Shown: piece after piece, positions 1 through 7,301 of the stretch
Layout: each line of letters starts with the position of its first letter
Numbering within the stretch: the first letter of the stretch is position 1
Assembly: GCA_964400655.1 (NCBI GenBank)
Contig: CAYNVN010000106.1
Coordinates: 1-16,432, forward strand
Length of the DNA stretch: 16,432 nucleotides
Direction of reading: 5' to 3'
Source: B16-G9 sp964400655
Lineage (GTDB): Bacteria > Bacteroidota > Bacteroidia > Bacteroidales > F082
Notes under the pieces: generated by a model
What the model saw: only the letters and a program-made list of their open reading frames with translations
Database searches by the model: none
What the model was told of the DNA's origin: nothing
Position numbers and translations under genes: made by a program

Positions 1-138
1 AATAATATTTCAGAAAAATGAGATAATAAATTTCCATATTTCATTTCAACCTTTCCGGTCTCCCCCCGCAAACCTCTGTTCGACCGAAAAGGTTATCGGA
101 AACCTTTCAGGTGGCCTTGCTCCTGAAAGGTTGAAAAA
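1..138. repeat. REP-like repeat unit 1 (hairpins A1 and B1), left edge cut by the window
   Basis: An AT-rich spacer (1-47) is followed by two hairpins. Hairpin A1 (48-94) has arms AACCTTTCCGGTC and GACCGAAAAGGTT around a loop of about 21 nt with a C run. Its only imperfection is C-A on the plus strand, which becomes a G-T wobble on the minus strand. Hairpin B1 (101-132) has perfect 11-bp arms AACCTTTCAGG and CCTGAAAGGTT around loop TGGCCTTGCT. The same spacer-A-B order recurs at 894-1046 and 1047-1205. B1 lies 26 bp past the transposase stop codon on its downstream side. The unit probably starts before the window. Confidence 0.85.
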
Positions 139-158
139 AGAAAACCCTTTAAAAACTT

Positions 159-776
159 TTACTCAATTATAAATTCTTTTAGTCCTCTTTTTGTTTTGTT
201 CAAATTATGAAAATTGACAAACTCATTTCTGGAACCAAAAATATCAAGTATATATTCTCTCTCGATTTGTGTTGGTTTATTTGACAAAAAAGTATTGTAT
301 GAGGAGTACTTCCAATCTTCGTAATTAAATGTTAACCCATGATGAATTGGGTTTCTATGAATATAACAAATCAGATAAACCAGATAATCTTCCCTTATAA
401 CCTCAATGTGCTTAAATGAGTATAAAAAGAGCCTGCCTTTCCTGTCATATGCCTTATTATAAGACTTTGAATAACTGTTAAATAAATCACTAAATTTTTG
501 AGTAAATATTTTTTCATTATCTAAGTTTTTCAGACTATGACTTTTAAAAGATAATTCCTCTTCCTCTTTTGCCTGAATAAGTAGATGAAAGTGATTAGGA
601 ATAAGACAGTAAGAAAAAATTCTCGCATAAGGCGTTATAAATCGTTTTAGTTTCTGGAGAAAAAAGTGATAATCCTTCTCGGAACGGAACAACAACTCGC
701 TACCTAATGCTTTATTAAAAATGTGATAGATTTTCCCAAATTGAAGTCCGTTTGTTTTATTTGGTTTCTTTAGCAT
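159..776 (-). CDS. REP-associated tyrosine transposase (RAYT), Y1/IS200-like HUH family
   Basis: A predicted single-stranded DNA nuclease/strand-transferase of the Y1_Tnp (IS200-like, COG1943) fold, in the domesticated RAYT group that acts on REP hairpins. Numbering from the chosen start, the family pattern is visible: YHIFNKA near 17-23, the HUH metal-binding motif H62-F-H64 in CLIPNHFHLLI, then NSYSKSYNKAYDRKGRLF, where Y106 is the likeliest nucleophile, and the typical YIHRNP signature near 138. The 205-aa length suits a RAYT and is longer than minimal IS200 TnpA. The reading frame stays open to a TTG at 839, but the extra 21 residues are atypical, so the first ATG (774-776) was chosen. 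No TAnnTTTG promoter is visible upstream. The gene sits between hairpins B1 and B2, the usual RAYT-REP relationship. Family call is firm; the Tyr assignment and activity are inferred. Confidence 0.88.
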   Translation of the reverse strand: MLKKPNKTNGLQFGKIYHIFNKALGSELLFRSEKDYHFFLQKLKRFITPYARIFSYCLIPNHFHLLIQAKEEEELSFKSHSLKNLDNEKIFTQKFSDLFNSYSKSYNKAYDRKGRLFLYSFKHIEVIREDYLVYLICYIHRNPIHHGLTFNYEDWKYSSYNTFLSNKPTQIEREYILDIFGSRNEFVNFHNLNKTKRGLKEFIIE

Positions 777-851
777 TATGATGTGAAATAAGATTTCTGT
801 CAGACTGATAAAAATAGTGGATTTTTTGGTGCTTTCCAATTTTTAGGTGTA

Positions 852-893
852 TTTTCAACCTTTCAGGTGGCCTTGCTCCTGAAAGGTTGAAAA
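852..893. repeat. Solitary hairpin B2 upstream of the transposase
   Basis: A perfect inverted repeat with 16-bp arms, TTTTCAACCTTTCAGG and CCTGAAAGGTTGAAAA, around loop TGGCCTTGCT. The core is identical and in the same orientation as B1 (101-132), so the transposase segment is bracketed by direct copies of hairpin B. No hairpin A precedes it, unlike in the full units. This is what one would expect if the segment from about 133 to 893 is a module inserted into, or transposed with, the array. Confidence 0.85.
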
Positions 894-1051
894 AATAACA
901 ACACTTATCCGGAATAATATTTTCAGAAAAATGAGGTATTAAATTTCCACATCTCATTTCAACCTTTCCGGTCTCCCCCCCACAGGCCTTTGCTCGACCG
1001 AAAAGGTTACCGGAAACCTTTCAGGTGGCCTTGCTCCTGAAAGGTTGAAAA
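894..1051. repeat. REP-like repeat unit 2 (spacer, hairpins A2 and B3)
   Basis: Spacer 894-960 is followed by hairpin A2 (961-973 with 996-1008) and hairpin B3 (1015-1025 with 1036-1046). From about 857 the sequence recurs 158 bp downstream; AAGGTT at 883 reappears at 1041 and AATAATAT at 913 at 1071, so units 2 and 3 are a direct tandem duplication. The A2 loop contains GGCCTTTGCTC, close to GGCCTTGCTC of the B loop, so the two hairpin types look related by descent. Confidence 0.85.
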
Positions 1052-1205
1052 AACAACAACACTTATCCGGAATAATATTTCAAAAAATGAGATAATAAAT
1101 TTCCACATCTTACTTCAACCTTTCCGGTCTCCCCCCGCAAGGCTCTGTTCGACCGAAAAGGTTACCAAAGGCCTTTCAGGTGGCTTTGCTCGACCGATAA
1201 GGTTA
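1052..1205. repeat. REP-like repeat unit 3 (hairpin A3 and chimeric hairpin B4)
   Basis: Spacer, then intact hairpin A3 (1117-1129 with 1151-1163). The last hairpin (1172-1205) starts with a B-type arm and loop (CCTTTCAGGTGGCTTTGCTC) but ends with an A-type arm (GACCGATAAGGTTA), so its arms no longer pair well. The final TTA (1203-1205) is at the same time the stop codon of the minus-strand oxidoreductase. The array therefore ends exactly where coding sequence begins. Confidence 0.8.
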
Positions 1206-2774
1206 TGGGTTTTTCTTCTTTATCAAACTCATTGCCCTTTCCGTCATAGCCGTGATGGTCAGACTGGGGTTTACACCAGGGTTGGCCGAAATGGCTGAAC
1301 CATCGCAAACCAACATATTTTTATAACCGAATACCCGGTGATTTTTGTCGATAACACCTGTTTCGGGTGAGTCGCCAATAACAGCTCCGCCAAGAATGTG
1401 TGCTGTGGTTGGAATTCCGAAAAACACCTCGGTGGCCATCACGTAAGGTTTACCCTTTATAACATCCGAGGTGCGTTCGGCAAGCTCTTTGGCACGCGGA
1501 ATAAATGATGACGGCGCTTTTCCGGTTGAAACCCGTGACCCCAAATTAAACAATCCTTTTTTAAACTTCAGGGTGCTGTCCAGATGCTGCATAAAGAGTA
1601 AAATTACTGACTCCTCAGCAAAATTTTTGGAAAAATAAATTCTGAATGATGCCACCGGATGGGCAATGAAATGCCCTAAAAGCTTAACGGTTCTTGTAAG
1701 ACCGTTTTTGCCAAGAATCATTGGTACACCCATCAGCTTAAAGAAACCTGATCCGGAACCATAACGAACCGGTTCCACATGCGAATCCTTGTCGGGTGGA
1801 AAAATAGAACCGATGGCCACCCCTTCCGAGAAGTTTTTATCCTTTTGCCGTGAATGAACCAAAATCAGGCTTTCGTTATTGGTTCGTATATCATCACCTG
1901 TTTTATTACTCAAATTTGGCAGGCCTTTGGTTTTCATATCCAGCAAAAGCCTTACGGTTCCCAAAACACCTCCGGCAAAAACCACCCCTTTTGCTTTAAT
2001 GGTTTTCTTTTTGGAAAACGGGCTCGAAACCTTTTTGCAGGTAATGACATAACCGTTTGATCCGTCGGATGCTCCCTGAGGTTTTACTTCGGTTACAAGG
2101 TGTTCCGAAACAACCTCGGCTCCCTTTCTCATGGCCAGCCACAGATAGTTCTTATCAAGGGTGTTTTTTGCATTGTAACGGCAGCCTGTCATACAAGCGC
2201 CACAATGAGTACAACCAGAGCGTTCGGGGCCTTCGCCGTTAAAGAACGGGTCGGGTACGGTTTTTTCGGGTTCTCCAAAATAGACGGCCACATCGGTGGC
2301 TTCAAACTCTTTTTCATGTCCCATCTGTTTGGCTACCTCCTTTAAGGCGTTGTCGGCATCAAATAGTTTTGGGTTCTCAGTTGCACCAAGCATCCTTTCA
2401 GCTTCGCTGTAAAAAGGTTCCAGCTCTTTTTGCCAGTCGGTTAATCCGGCCCAGCTTCCGGTTTTGAAAAAAGCATTTTTAGGCCGGGGCAGTGTATTGG
2501 CATAAACCAGCGAACCTCCTCCCACACCCACACCGCTCAAAATGCCCACATGCCGCAAAAAGGTCATCTTAAAAAAGCCGTAAAACCGTAACGAAGGAAT
2601 CCATAACCATTTACGGATGTTCCAGTTGGTTTTGGGAAAATCATCCGGTTTCCACCATTTTCCTTTTTCAACAACCAGCACTTTATACCCTTTCTCGCTA
2701 AGCCGTAATGCCGATACCGAACCTCCAAAACCCGATCCGATAATAACGTAATCGTATTGTTGTTCCCGCTTCAT
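1203..2774 (-). CDS. GMC-family FAD-dependent oxidoreductase, cholesterol-oxidase-like, with Cys cluster
   Basis: A 523-aa glucose-methanol-choline superfamily flavoenzyme, expected to oxidise an alcohol or sterol-like substrate; the substrate cannot be told from sequence. The N-terminal FAD-binding Rossmann signature is IIGSGFGG (residues 11-18), with the ribose-binding acid at E36 (VVEKG). GGGSLVYANTLPRP (85-98) is the second FAD-contact segment. The C-terminal catalytic region carries H459 (TAHILGG) and N498-P-G-V-N502 near the flavin. C188, C191, C194 and C198 form a CxxCxxCxxxC pattern, which recurs in this cholesterol-oxidase-like subgroup and resembles a [4Fe-4S] ligand set. No signal peptide is seen, so it is probably cytoplasmic. 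ATG start; exact -7 element 18 bp upstream. Transcribed alone, divergent from the helicase gene. Its stop codon lies in the last REP-like hairpin. Confidence 0.9.
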   Translation of the reverse strand: MKREQQYDYVIIGSGFGGSVSALRLSEKGYKVLVVEKGKWWKPDDFPKTNWNIRKWLWIPSLRFYGFFKMTFLRHVGILSGVGVGGGSLVYANTLPRPKNAFFKTGSWAGLTDWQKELEPFYSEAERMLGATENPKLFDADNALKEVAKQMGHEKEFEATDVAVYFGEPEKTVPDPFFNGEGPERSGCTHCGACMTGCRYNAKNTLDKNYLWLAMRKGAEVVSEHLVTEVKPQGASDGSNGYVITCKKVSSPFSKKKTIKAKGVVFAGGVLGTVRLLLDMKTKGLPNLSNKTGDDIRTNNESLILVHSRQKDKNFSEGVAIGSIFPPDKDSHVEPVRYGSGSGFFKLMGVPMILGKNGLTRTVKLLGHFIAHPVASFRIYFSKNFAEESVILLFMQHLDSTLKFKKGLFNLGSRVSTGKAPSSFIPRAKELAERTSDVIKGKPYVMATEVFFGIPTTAHILGGAVIGDSPETGVIDKNHRVFGYKNMLVCDGSAISANPGVNPSLTITAMTERAMSLIKKKNP

Positions 2775-2791
2775 TTATTGTCTGTTTCTTA

Positions 2792-2799
2792 CAAATGTA
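2792..2799 (-). promoter_or_regulatory. Promoter -7 element of the GMC oxidoreductase gene
   Basis: On the minus strand this reads TACATTTG, an exact TAnnTTTG match, 18 bp before the ATG, giving a leader of only about 10 nt. No convincing -33 TTTG is visible. Confidence 0.6.
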
Positions 2800-2855
2800 C
2801 GCTATTTTGTTGAAAAACCTTTGTGGCGACGGTGTAAACCAAAACCGCTTTGGAT

Positions 2856-2863
2856 TACTTTTG
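2856..2863 (+). promoter_or_regulatory. Promoter -7 element of the UvrD-like helicase gene
   Basis: TACTTTTG matches the Bacteroidota TAnnTTTG consensus exactly and lies 35 bp before the GTG start. It is divergent from the oxidoreductase promoter, with about 56 bp between the two -7 boxes. It also shows that the longer frame open from TTG at 2821 is not the true start. Confidence 0.6.
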
Positions 2864-2898
2864 TCCTTTTAAAATTCACTCATCATAAGATTTTGCAA

Positions 2899-5169
2899 GT
2901 GACCGATTTTTTGAAAGATTTAAACGAGGAACAATATAAAGCCGTTACGGCTCCTGATGCGCCTGCCATGGTAATTGCAGGAGCAGGATCGGGCAAAACC
3001 CGCGTACTTACTTACCGCATTGCTTTTTTACTCAGTAAGGGGGTTGACCCGTTCAATATTTTGGCGCTGACCTTTACCAATAAGGCTGCCCGCGAAATGA
3101 AAGAGCGTGTTATGAACCTGATTGGTGACGGCGATGCCCGTAACGTATGGATGGGAACTTTTCACTCGATTTTTGCCCGCATCCTGCGTTTCGACGGAAG
3201 CCATCTCGGTTATCCTTCAAATTTCACCATTTACGACAGCGATGACAGTAAACGGCTGATACGGCAGATTATTAAAGAAAAAGACCTTGATAATAAAACC
3301 TATAACCCCTCCTACGTACAGGCAAGGATATCCATGGCTAAATCTTCACTTATTCTGCCCGATAACTACAGCGCCAATGCCGAAATCCAGGCTGCCGATG
3401 CTGCCGCCCGTAAACCCTTAATATCGGAAATATACAGTGCATACAACAACCGTTTGCGCCGTGCCGATGCCATGGATTTTGATGACCTTTTGCTGAACAC
3501 CTATTTGCTTTTCAATAAATTTGAAGAAGTGTTATATAAATGGCAACGCAGGTTTCAGCACATCCTGGTGGATGAGTATCAGGACACCAATCATGTTCAA
3601 TATATGATTATTAAAAAGCTGGCTTCCAACAACGAAAACATCTATGTGGTGGGCGATGATGCCCAGAGTATCTATTCGTTTAGGGGAGCCAACATTCAGA
3701 ATATGTTGAATTTTAAACACGATTACCCCGATTACAACCTCTTTAAACTGCAACAAAATTATCGTTCTACCAAAACCATTGTGGAAGCGGCAAATAAAAT
3801 TATTGCCAACAACCGGGAGCAAATAAAAAAAACGGTTTGGACACAAAATGAAGAGGGTCAAAAAATAGGACTGGTCAGAGCGGCTTCCGATACGGAGGAG
3901 GGAAATATGGTGGCCGGAACCATTTTTGAAATTAAAATGCGCGAACAGCAGCCCAATAGTGCCTTTGCCGTGCTGTATCGTACCAATGCACAATCGCGCT
4001 CCATTGAAGAGGCCTTGCGGAAACGCAACATCCCTTACCGTATTTACGGAGGACTGTCCTTTTATCAGCGAAAAGAGATAAAAGACCTGCTGGCCTATTT
4101 CCGGTTGGTCATCAATAATCATGACGAAGATGCCCTGCAGCGTGCCATTAACACGCCTGCAAGGGGCATTGGCAAAACAACCATGGAGCGGATAATGATT
4201 GCCGCCGATCAAAACAACATAAATATGTGGGAAGTGGTTAGCAATCCGGTTGCTTATAACCTTCCGGTTAATTCGGGTGTTATGGCCAAGCTGAAAAATT
4301 TTGCCACCATGATAAAAAGTTTTGAGGTGGTGGTAAAAAATAAAGATGCCTTTGATGCCGCCAATCATATTGCTGTTGCTTCGGGGTTGTTGAAAATGTA
4401 TAAAGAGGAAGATGTTATCGAATCCATGAGCCGTGTTGAGAATATTGAAGAGCTGCTTAACAGCATTAAAGAGTTCAGCGAAAAAGGAGCAGAACAGGCA
4501 GAGGGCGATTTGGAAAATCAGGGAAGTTTTCAGGAGTTTATGCAAAACATTGCCCTGTTAACCGATGCAGATACCGAAGATAAAGAAGATAGCGATAAGG
4601 TGATGCTGATGACCATTCATGCCGCAAAGGGGTTGGAGTTTCCTTATGTATTTGTAGTGGGTTTGGAAGAAAACCTTTTTCCTTCCATGCAGTCGGTTAG
4701 CACCCGCACCGAACTGGAGGAAGAACGCCGCCTGTTTTATGTGGCCGTTACGCGTGCCATGAAAAAGCTTACACTTTCGTATGCCGAAACCCGTTACCGC
4801 TGGGGTGAATTTACCATTGGCGAGCCCAGCAGGTTTTTGGAAGAGGTGGACGAAGCGTTGCTGGATATTCCCAAAAAAGCTGCCATTGGCCGGGAACGTG
4901 ATTTTAGAAAAAGCGAAAAAACCATTACCTCTTCTGCACCATCCTTTCAACGACGCAATCTGAAACCTGTTGATAATACACCCACCTCTTTTGAGGCTTC
5001 CGATACATCGGATTTACAAACCGGTATGCAGGTAGAACACTCCAAATTCGGAACCGGTAAAGTGATCGCCATCGAAGGGTCGGGTCCCAATAAAAAAGCC
5101 ACGGTCTTTTTCCCTGCAGTGGGTCAAAAAAAGCTGTTGTTGAGATTTGCAAAACTTAAAGTATTGTAG
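2899..5169 (+). CDS. uvrD: ATP-dependent 3'-5' DNA helicase, UvrD/PcrA type (SF1A)
   Basis: A 756-aa superfamily 1A helicase of the UvrD/PcrA/Rep group, which unwinds DNA in excision and mismatch repair and displaces proteins from DNA. The full motif set is present: Q motif LNEEQ (8-12), Walker A AGAGSGKT (27-34), motif Ia TFTNKAA, motif II LVDEYQDTN, motif III VGDDAQSIYSFRGA, motif IV QNYRST, motif V TIHAAKGLEFPYVF and motif VI RRLFYVAVTRA. The C-terminus (HSKFGTGKV through LRFAKLKVL) is the Tudor-like tail of PcrA/UvrD, so the protein is full length. The GTG at 2899 was chosen because VTDFLKDLNEEQ begins like its relatives and because the -7 element lies within the longer frame from TTG at 2821. 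Monocistronic, ending at the hairpin at 5285. Whether to call it uvrD or pcrA is convention. Confidence 0.95.
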   Translation: MTDFLKDLNEEQYKAVTAPDAPAMVIAGAGSGKTRVLTYRIAFLLSKGVDPFNILALTFTNKAAREMKERVMNLIGDGDARNVWMGTFHSIFARILRFDGSHLGYPSNFTIYDSDDSKRLIRQIIKEKDLDNKTYNPSYVQARISMAKSSLILPDNYSANAEIQAADAAARKPLISEIYSAYNNRLRRADAMDFDDLLLNTYLLFNKFEEVLYKWQRRFQHILVDEYQDTNHVQYMIIKKLASNNENIYVVGDDAQSIYSFRGANIQNMLNFKHDYPDYNLFKLQQNYRSTKTIVEAANKIIANNREQIKKTVWTQNEEGQKIGLVRAASDTEEGNMVAGTIFEIKMREQQPNSAFAVLYRTNAQSRSIEEALRKRNIPYRIYGGLSFYQRKEIKDLLAYFRLVINNHDEDALQRAINTPARGIGKTTMERIMIAADQNNINMWEVVSNPVAYNLPVNSGVMAKLKNFATMIKSFEVVVKNKDAFDAANHIAVASGLLKMYKEEDVIESMSRVENIEELLNSIKEFSEKGAEQAEGDLENQGSFQEFMQNIALLTDADTEDKEDSDKVMLMTIHAAKGLEFPYVFVVGLEENLFPSMQSVSTRTELEEERRLFYVAVTRAMKKLTLSYAETRYRWGEFTIGEPSRFLEEVDEALLDIPKKAAIGRERDFRKSEKTITSSAPSFQRRNLKPVDNTPTSFEASDTSDLQTGMQVEHSKFGTGKVIAIEGSGPNKKATVFFPAVGQKKLLLRFAKLKVL

Positions 5170-5284
5170 CTTTAAGCATCTAAACATCATAGAATCCGGT
5201 ATAAAAATAAAAGCAAGCAACTGCCGACCAACTGCAAAACAGCATTAAACAAAACCATATTAATTAACACAACAAAATCTTTCT

Positions 5285-5317
5285 AAAAACCCTGTTTCAG
5301 CTGAAGCAGGGTTTTTT
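5285..5317 (+). terminator. Rho-independent terminator after uvrD
   Basis: Arms AAAAACCCTGTTTCAG and CTGAAGCAGGGTTTTT pair over 16 positions with a single G-U wobble, followed by a T run (5312-5317). It lies 115 bp after the helicase stop. The flanking A and T runs mean it could act in both directions. The T run ends 2 bp before the prfA -7 element. Confidence 0.85.
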
Positions 5318-5319
5318 AA

Positions 5320-5327
5320 TATCTTTG
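5320..5327 (+). promoter_or_regulatory. Promoter -7 element of prfA-pyrF
   Basis: TATCTTTG is an exact TAnnTTTG match, 19 bp before the prfA GTG. The place of a -33 element is occupied by the upstream terminator stem. Confidence 0.6.
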
Positions 5328-5346
5328 CATCCAAAATAACGATACC

Positions 5347-6426
5347 GTGGAAATATTAGACAAACTGGAAGTAATTAAAAACAGCTGGGAAGAGATCGCG
5401 GAGCAGATGAACGATCCGGAAGTTATGGCCGATGTTAAAAGATTTGTTAAGCTGAACAAGGATTACCGCGAACTGGAACCCATTGTAAATGCTTATAAAG
5501 AATACAAAAACATTATCGGTAACATTGAAAATGCCAAAGAGGTTCTTGACACCGAATCGGACCCCGAGTTCAGGGAGATGGCCAAAGAAGAACTTGACGA
5601 GCTGATACCGAAAAAAGAAAAGTTAGAAGAAGATATCCGATTGCTGCTTATTCCCAAAGACCCGCAGGATAACAAAAATGCCGTGGTTGAAATAAGAGCC
5701 GGAACCGGAGGCGATGAAGCAAGCATTTTTGCCGGCGACCTTTTCAGGATGTACCAGAAATTTTGTGAAAGCAAAAAATGGAAGGTGGATGTAATCAGCC
5801 TGAGCGAAGGAACCTCCGGGGGCTTTAAAGAGATTGTTTTCAACGTAACCGGTGATGGTGCTTACGGCATTCTTAAATTTGAATCGGGAGTACATCGCGT
5901 ACAGCGTGTTCCCAAAACCGAAACACAGGGACGTATTCACACATCCGCCGCATCGGTGGTTGTTTTGCCCGAAGCCGATGAGTTTGATATTGAACTTCAC
6001 GATAAAGATATCCGTAAAGACACCTACTGCTCTTCGGGACCGGGAGGCCAGTCGGTTAACACAACCTATTCGGCCATCCGGCTTACGCATATTCCCACCG
6101 GTATTGTGGTTACATGCCAGGATGAAAAGTCGCAGCTTAAAAACCTGGCCAAAGCCATGAAAGTGTTGCGAACCCGTCTTTTTGAACGCGAATACAGTAA
6201 ATACCTCGAGGAGATTTCATCCAAACGTAAAACCATGGTTTCCACAGGCGACCGTTCGGCAAAAATCCGCACATATAACTGGCCGCAGGGACGCGTAACC
6301 GACCACCGTATTAATCTTACACTTTATAACCTTAACGCCATTATCGACGGCGATATTCAGGAGATTATCGAAAAACTGCAAATGGCCGAAAATGCCGAAA
6401 GGTTAAAAGAAGAATTTGAAAATTAA
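5347..6426 (+). CDS. prfA: Peptide chain release factor 1
   Basis: A 359-aa class I release factor that recognises UAA/UAG in the ribosomal A site and triggers peptidyl-tRNA hydrolysis. Visible features are the GTGGDEA segment (119-125), the stop-codon-reading PxT tripeptide as P189-K-T191 in RVPKTETQGRIHTS (RF1 type, not the SPF of RF2), and the catalytic GGQ at 233-235 in SSGPGGQSVN. NWPQGRVTDHRIN lies near the C-terminus. Length matches RF1 (about 360 aa) and nothing is missing. The start is GTG, 19 bp after the -7 element, giving a short leader. pyrF follows after 48 bp with no terminator or promoter between, so the two are probably co-transcribed. Confidence 0.96.
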   Translation: MEILDKLEVIKNSWEEIAEQMNDPEVMADVKRFVKLNKDYRELEPIVNAYKEYKNIIGNIENAKEVLDTESDPEFREMAKEELDELIPKKEKLEEDIRLLLIPKDPQDNKNAVVEIRAGTGGDEASIFAGDLFRMYQKFCESKKWKVDVISLSEGTSGGFKEIVFNVTGDGAYGILKFESGVHRVQRVPKTETQGRIHTSAASVVVLPEADEFDIELHDKDIRKDTYCSSGPGGQSVNTTYSAIRLTHIPTGIVVTCQDEKSQLKNLAKAMKVLRTRLFEREYSKYLEEISSKRKTMVSTGDRSAKIRTYNWPQGRVTDHRINLTLYNLNAIIDGDIQEIIEKLQMAENAERLKEEFEN

Positions 6427-6474
6427 AAGCCGCGATAACCTGTTGGCAAAATCATCATCAGCATTAACAAAGCA

Positions 6475-7299
6475 ATGAACCACGAACAACTTTTTAACCT
6501 GATCAAAAAAAAGCAATCCTTTTTGTGTGTCGGACTTGACTCGGATCTTAATAAAATTCCGGCCTTCTTATTAAACGAAGAAGACCCGTTGTTTGCCTTT
6601 AACAAAGCCATTGTTGATGCCACTTTGCCCTTTACGGTTGCCTACAAACCCAATCTGGCTTTTTACGAAGCCGCAGGGGTTAAAGGCTGGCAAAGTCTTC
6701 AAAAAACAGTTGAATATATTCGGTCGTTAAATCAACCGGTTTTTTTAATTGCCGATGCCAAACGGGGCGATATCGGAAATACGTCGGCCATGTACGCCAA
6801 AACTTTTTTTGAAACCATGGATTTTGATGCCGTTACACTGTCGCCTTACATGGGATTAGATACGGTTTCGCCGTTTTTACAATACCCCGACAAATGGTCG
6901 GTATTGCTGGCATTAACTTCCAACCAAAGTGCCACCGACTTTCAATATTTTGAAGAGAGGACAGGAAAGAAACTTTTTGAACAGGTTTTGGAAACATCAA
7001 AAACATGGGCGGACAAAAACCGGCTGATGTATGTGGTGGGAGCCACCAAAGCGGAAGCATTAACCGGGATTAGAAAAATTGTTCCGGAACACTTTTTACT
7101 GGTTCCGGGCGTAGGTGCCCAGGGCGGAAGCCTGAGCGAAGTAGCCCGATACGGAATGAATCGCCAATGCGGATTGCTTGTCAATTCTTCACGGGGGATT
7201 ATCTATGCTTCAAAAGATAACGACTTCGCAGAAGCTGCCGGAGAAAAAGCCCGAATGATGCAGCTGGAAATGGCAGAGCTACTTAACAATATTGTGTAG
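6475..7299 (+). CDS. pyrF: Orotidine 5'-phosphate decarboxylase
   Basis: Catalyses decarboxylation of orotidine 5'-phosphate to UMP, the last step of de novo pyrimidine nucleotide synthesis, in the cytoplasm. The 274-aa protein is the longer bacterial type. Visible residues are D22 in CVGLDSD, K58 in AYKPN, the catalytic DxKxxDI motif D94-A-K96-R-G-D99-I100, the phosphate-binding loop PGVGAQGG (211-218) and R240 in NSSRGI. ATG start. It is the second gene of the prfA-pyrF unit, an order often seen in Bacteroidota. It ends 2 bp from the stop of the convergent DUF2141 gene, with no terminator visible between them. Confidence 0.95.
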   Translation: MNHEQLFNLIKKKQSFLCVGLDSDLNKIPAFLLNEEDPLFAFNKAIVDATLPFTVAYKPNLAFYEAAGVKGWQSLQKTVEYIRSLNQPVFLIADAKRGDIGNTSAMYAKTFFETMDFDAVTLSPYMGLDTVSPFLQYPDKWSVLLALTSNQSATDFQYFEERTGKKLFEQVLETSKTWADKNRLMYVVGATKAEALTGIRKIVPEHFLLVPGVGAQGGSLSEVARYGMNRQCGLLVNSSRGIIYASKDNDFAEAAGEKARMMQLEMAELLNNIV

Positions 7300-7301
7300 C
7301 G

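Noticed and set aside
777..839. 21-codon N-terminal extension of the transposase from a TTG
   Set aside because: Hydrophobic and atypical before the YHIFNK motif, with a non-ATG start. The ATG at 774-776 gives a normal RAYT length.
852..893. Hairpin B2 as a rho-independent terminator
   Set aside because: T runs are short, it lies upstream of the minus-strand transposase and past no plus-strand gene, and identical cores occur in every array unit, so a repeat element explains it better.
757..957. 66-codon minus-strand open frame across hairpin B2
   Set aside because: It overlaps the transposase start and repeat sequence in another frame and has no protein-like features.
1..1206. CRISPR array
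   Set aside because: Repeats are hairpins in a 158-bp unit, spacers are themselves repeated, and no cas genes are present.
2821..2898. 26-codon N-terminal extension of the helicase from a TTG
   Set aside because: The -7 promoter element at 2856-2863 lies inside it and the residues do not resemble helicase N-termini. GTG at 2899 fits better.
3532..4545. 337-codon open frame on the minus strand inside the helicase gene
   Set aside because: It lies entirely opposite a gene with complete helicase motifs, its translation has no recognisable domain, and no promoter or start context supports it. It is a shadow of codon usage.
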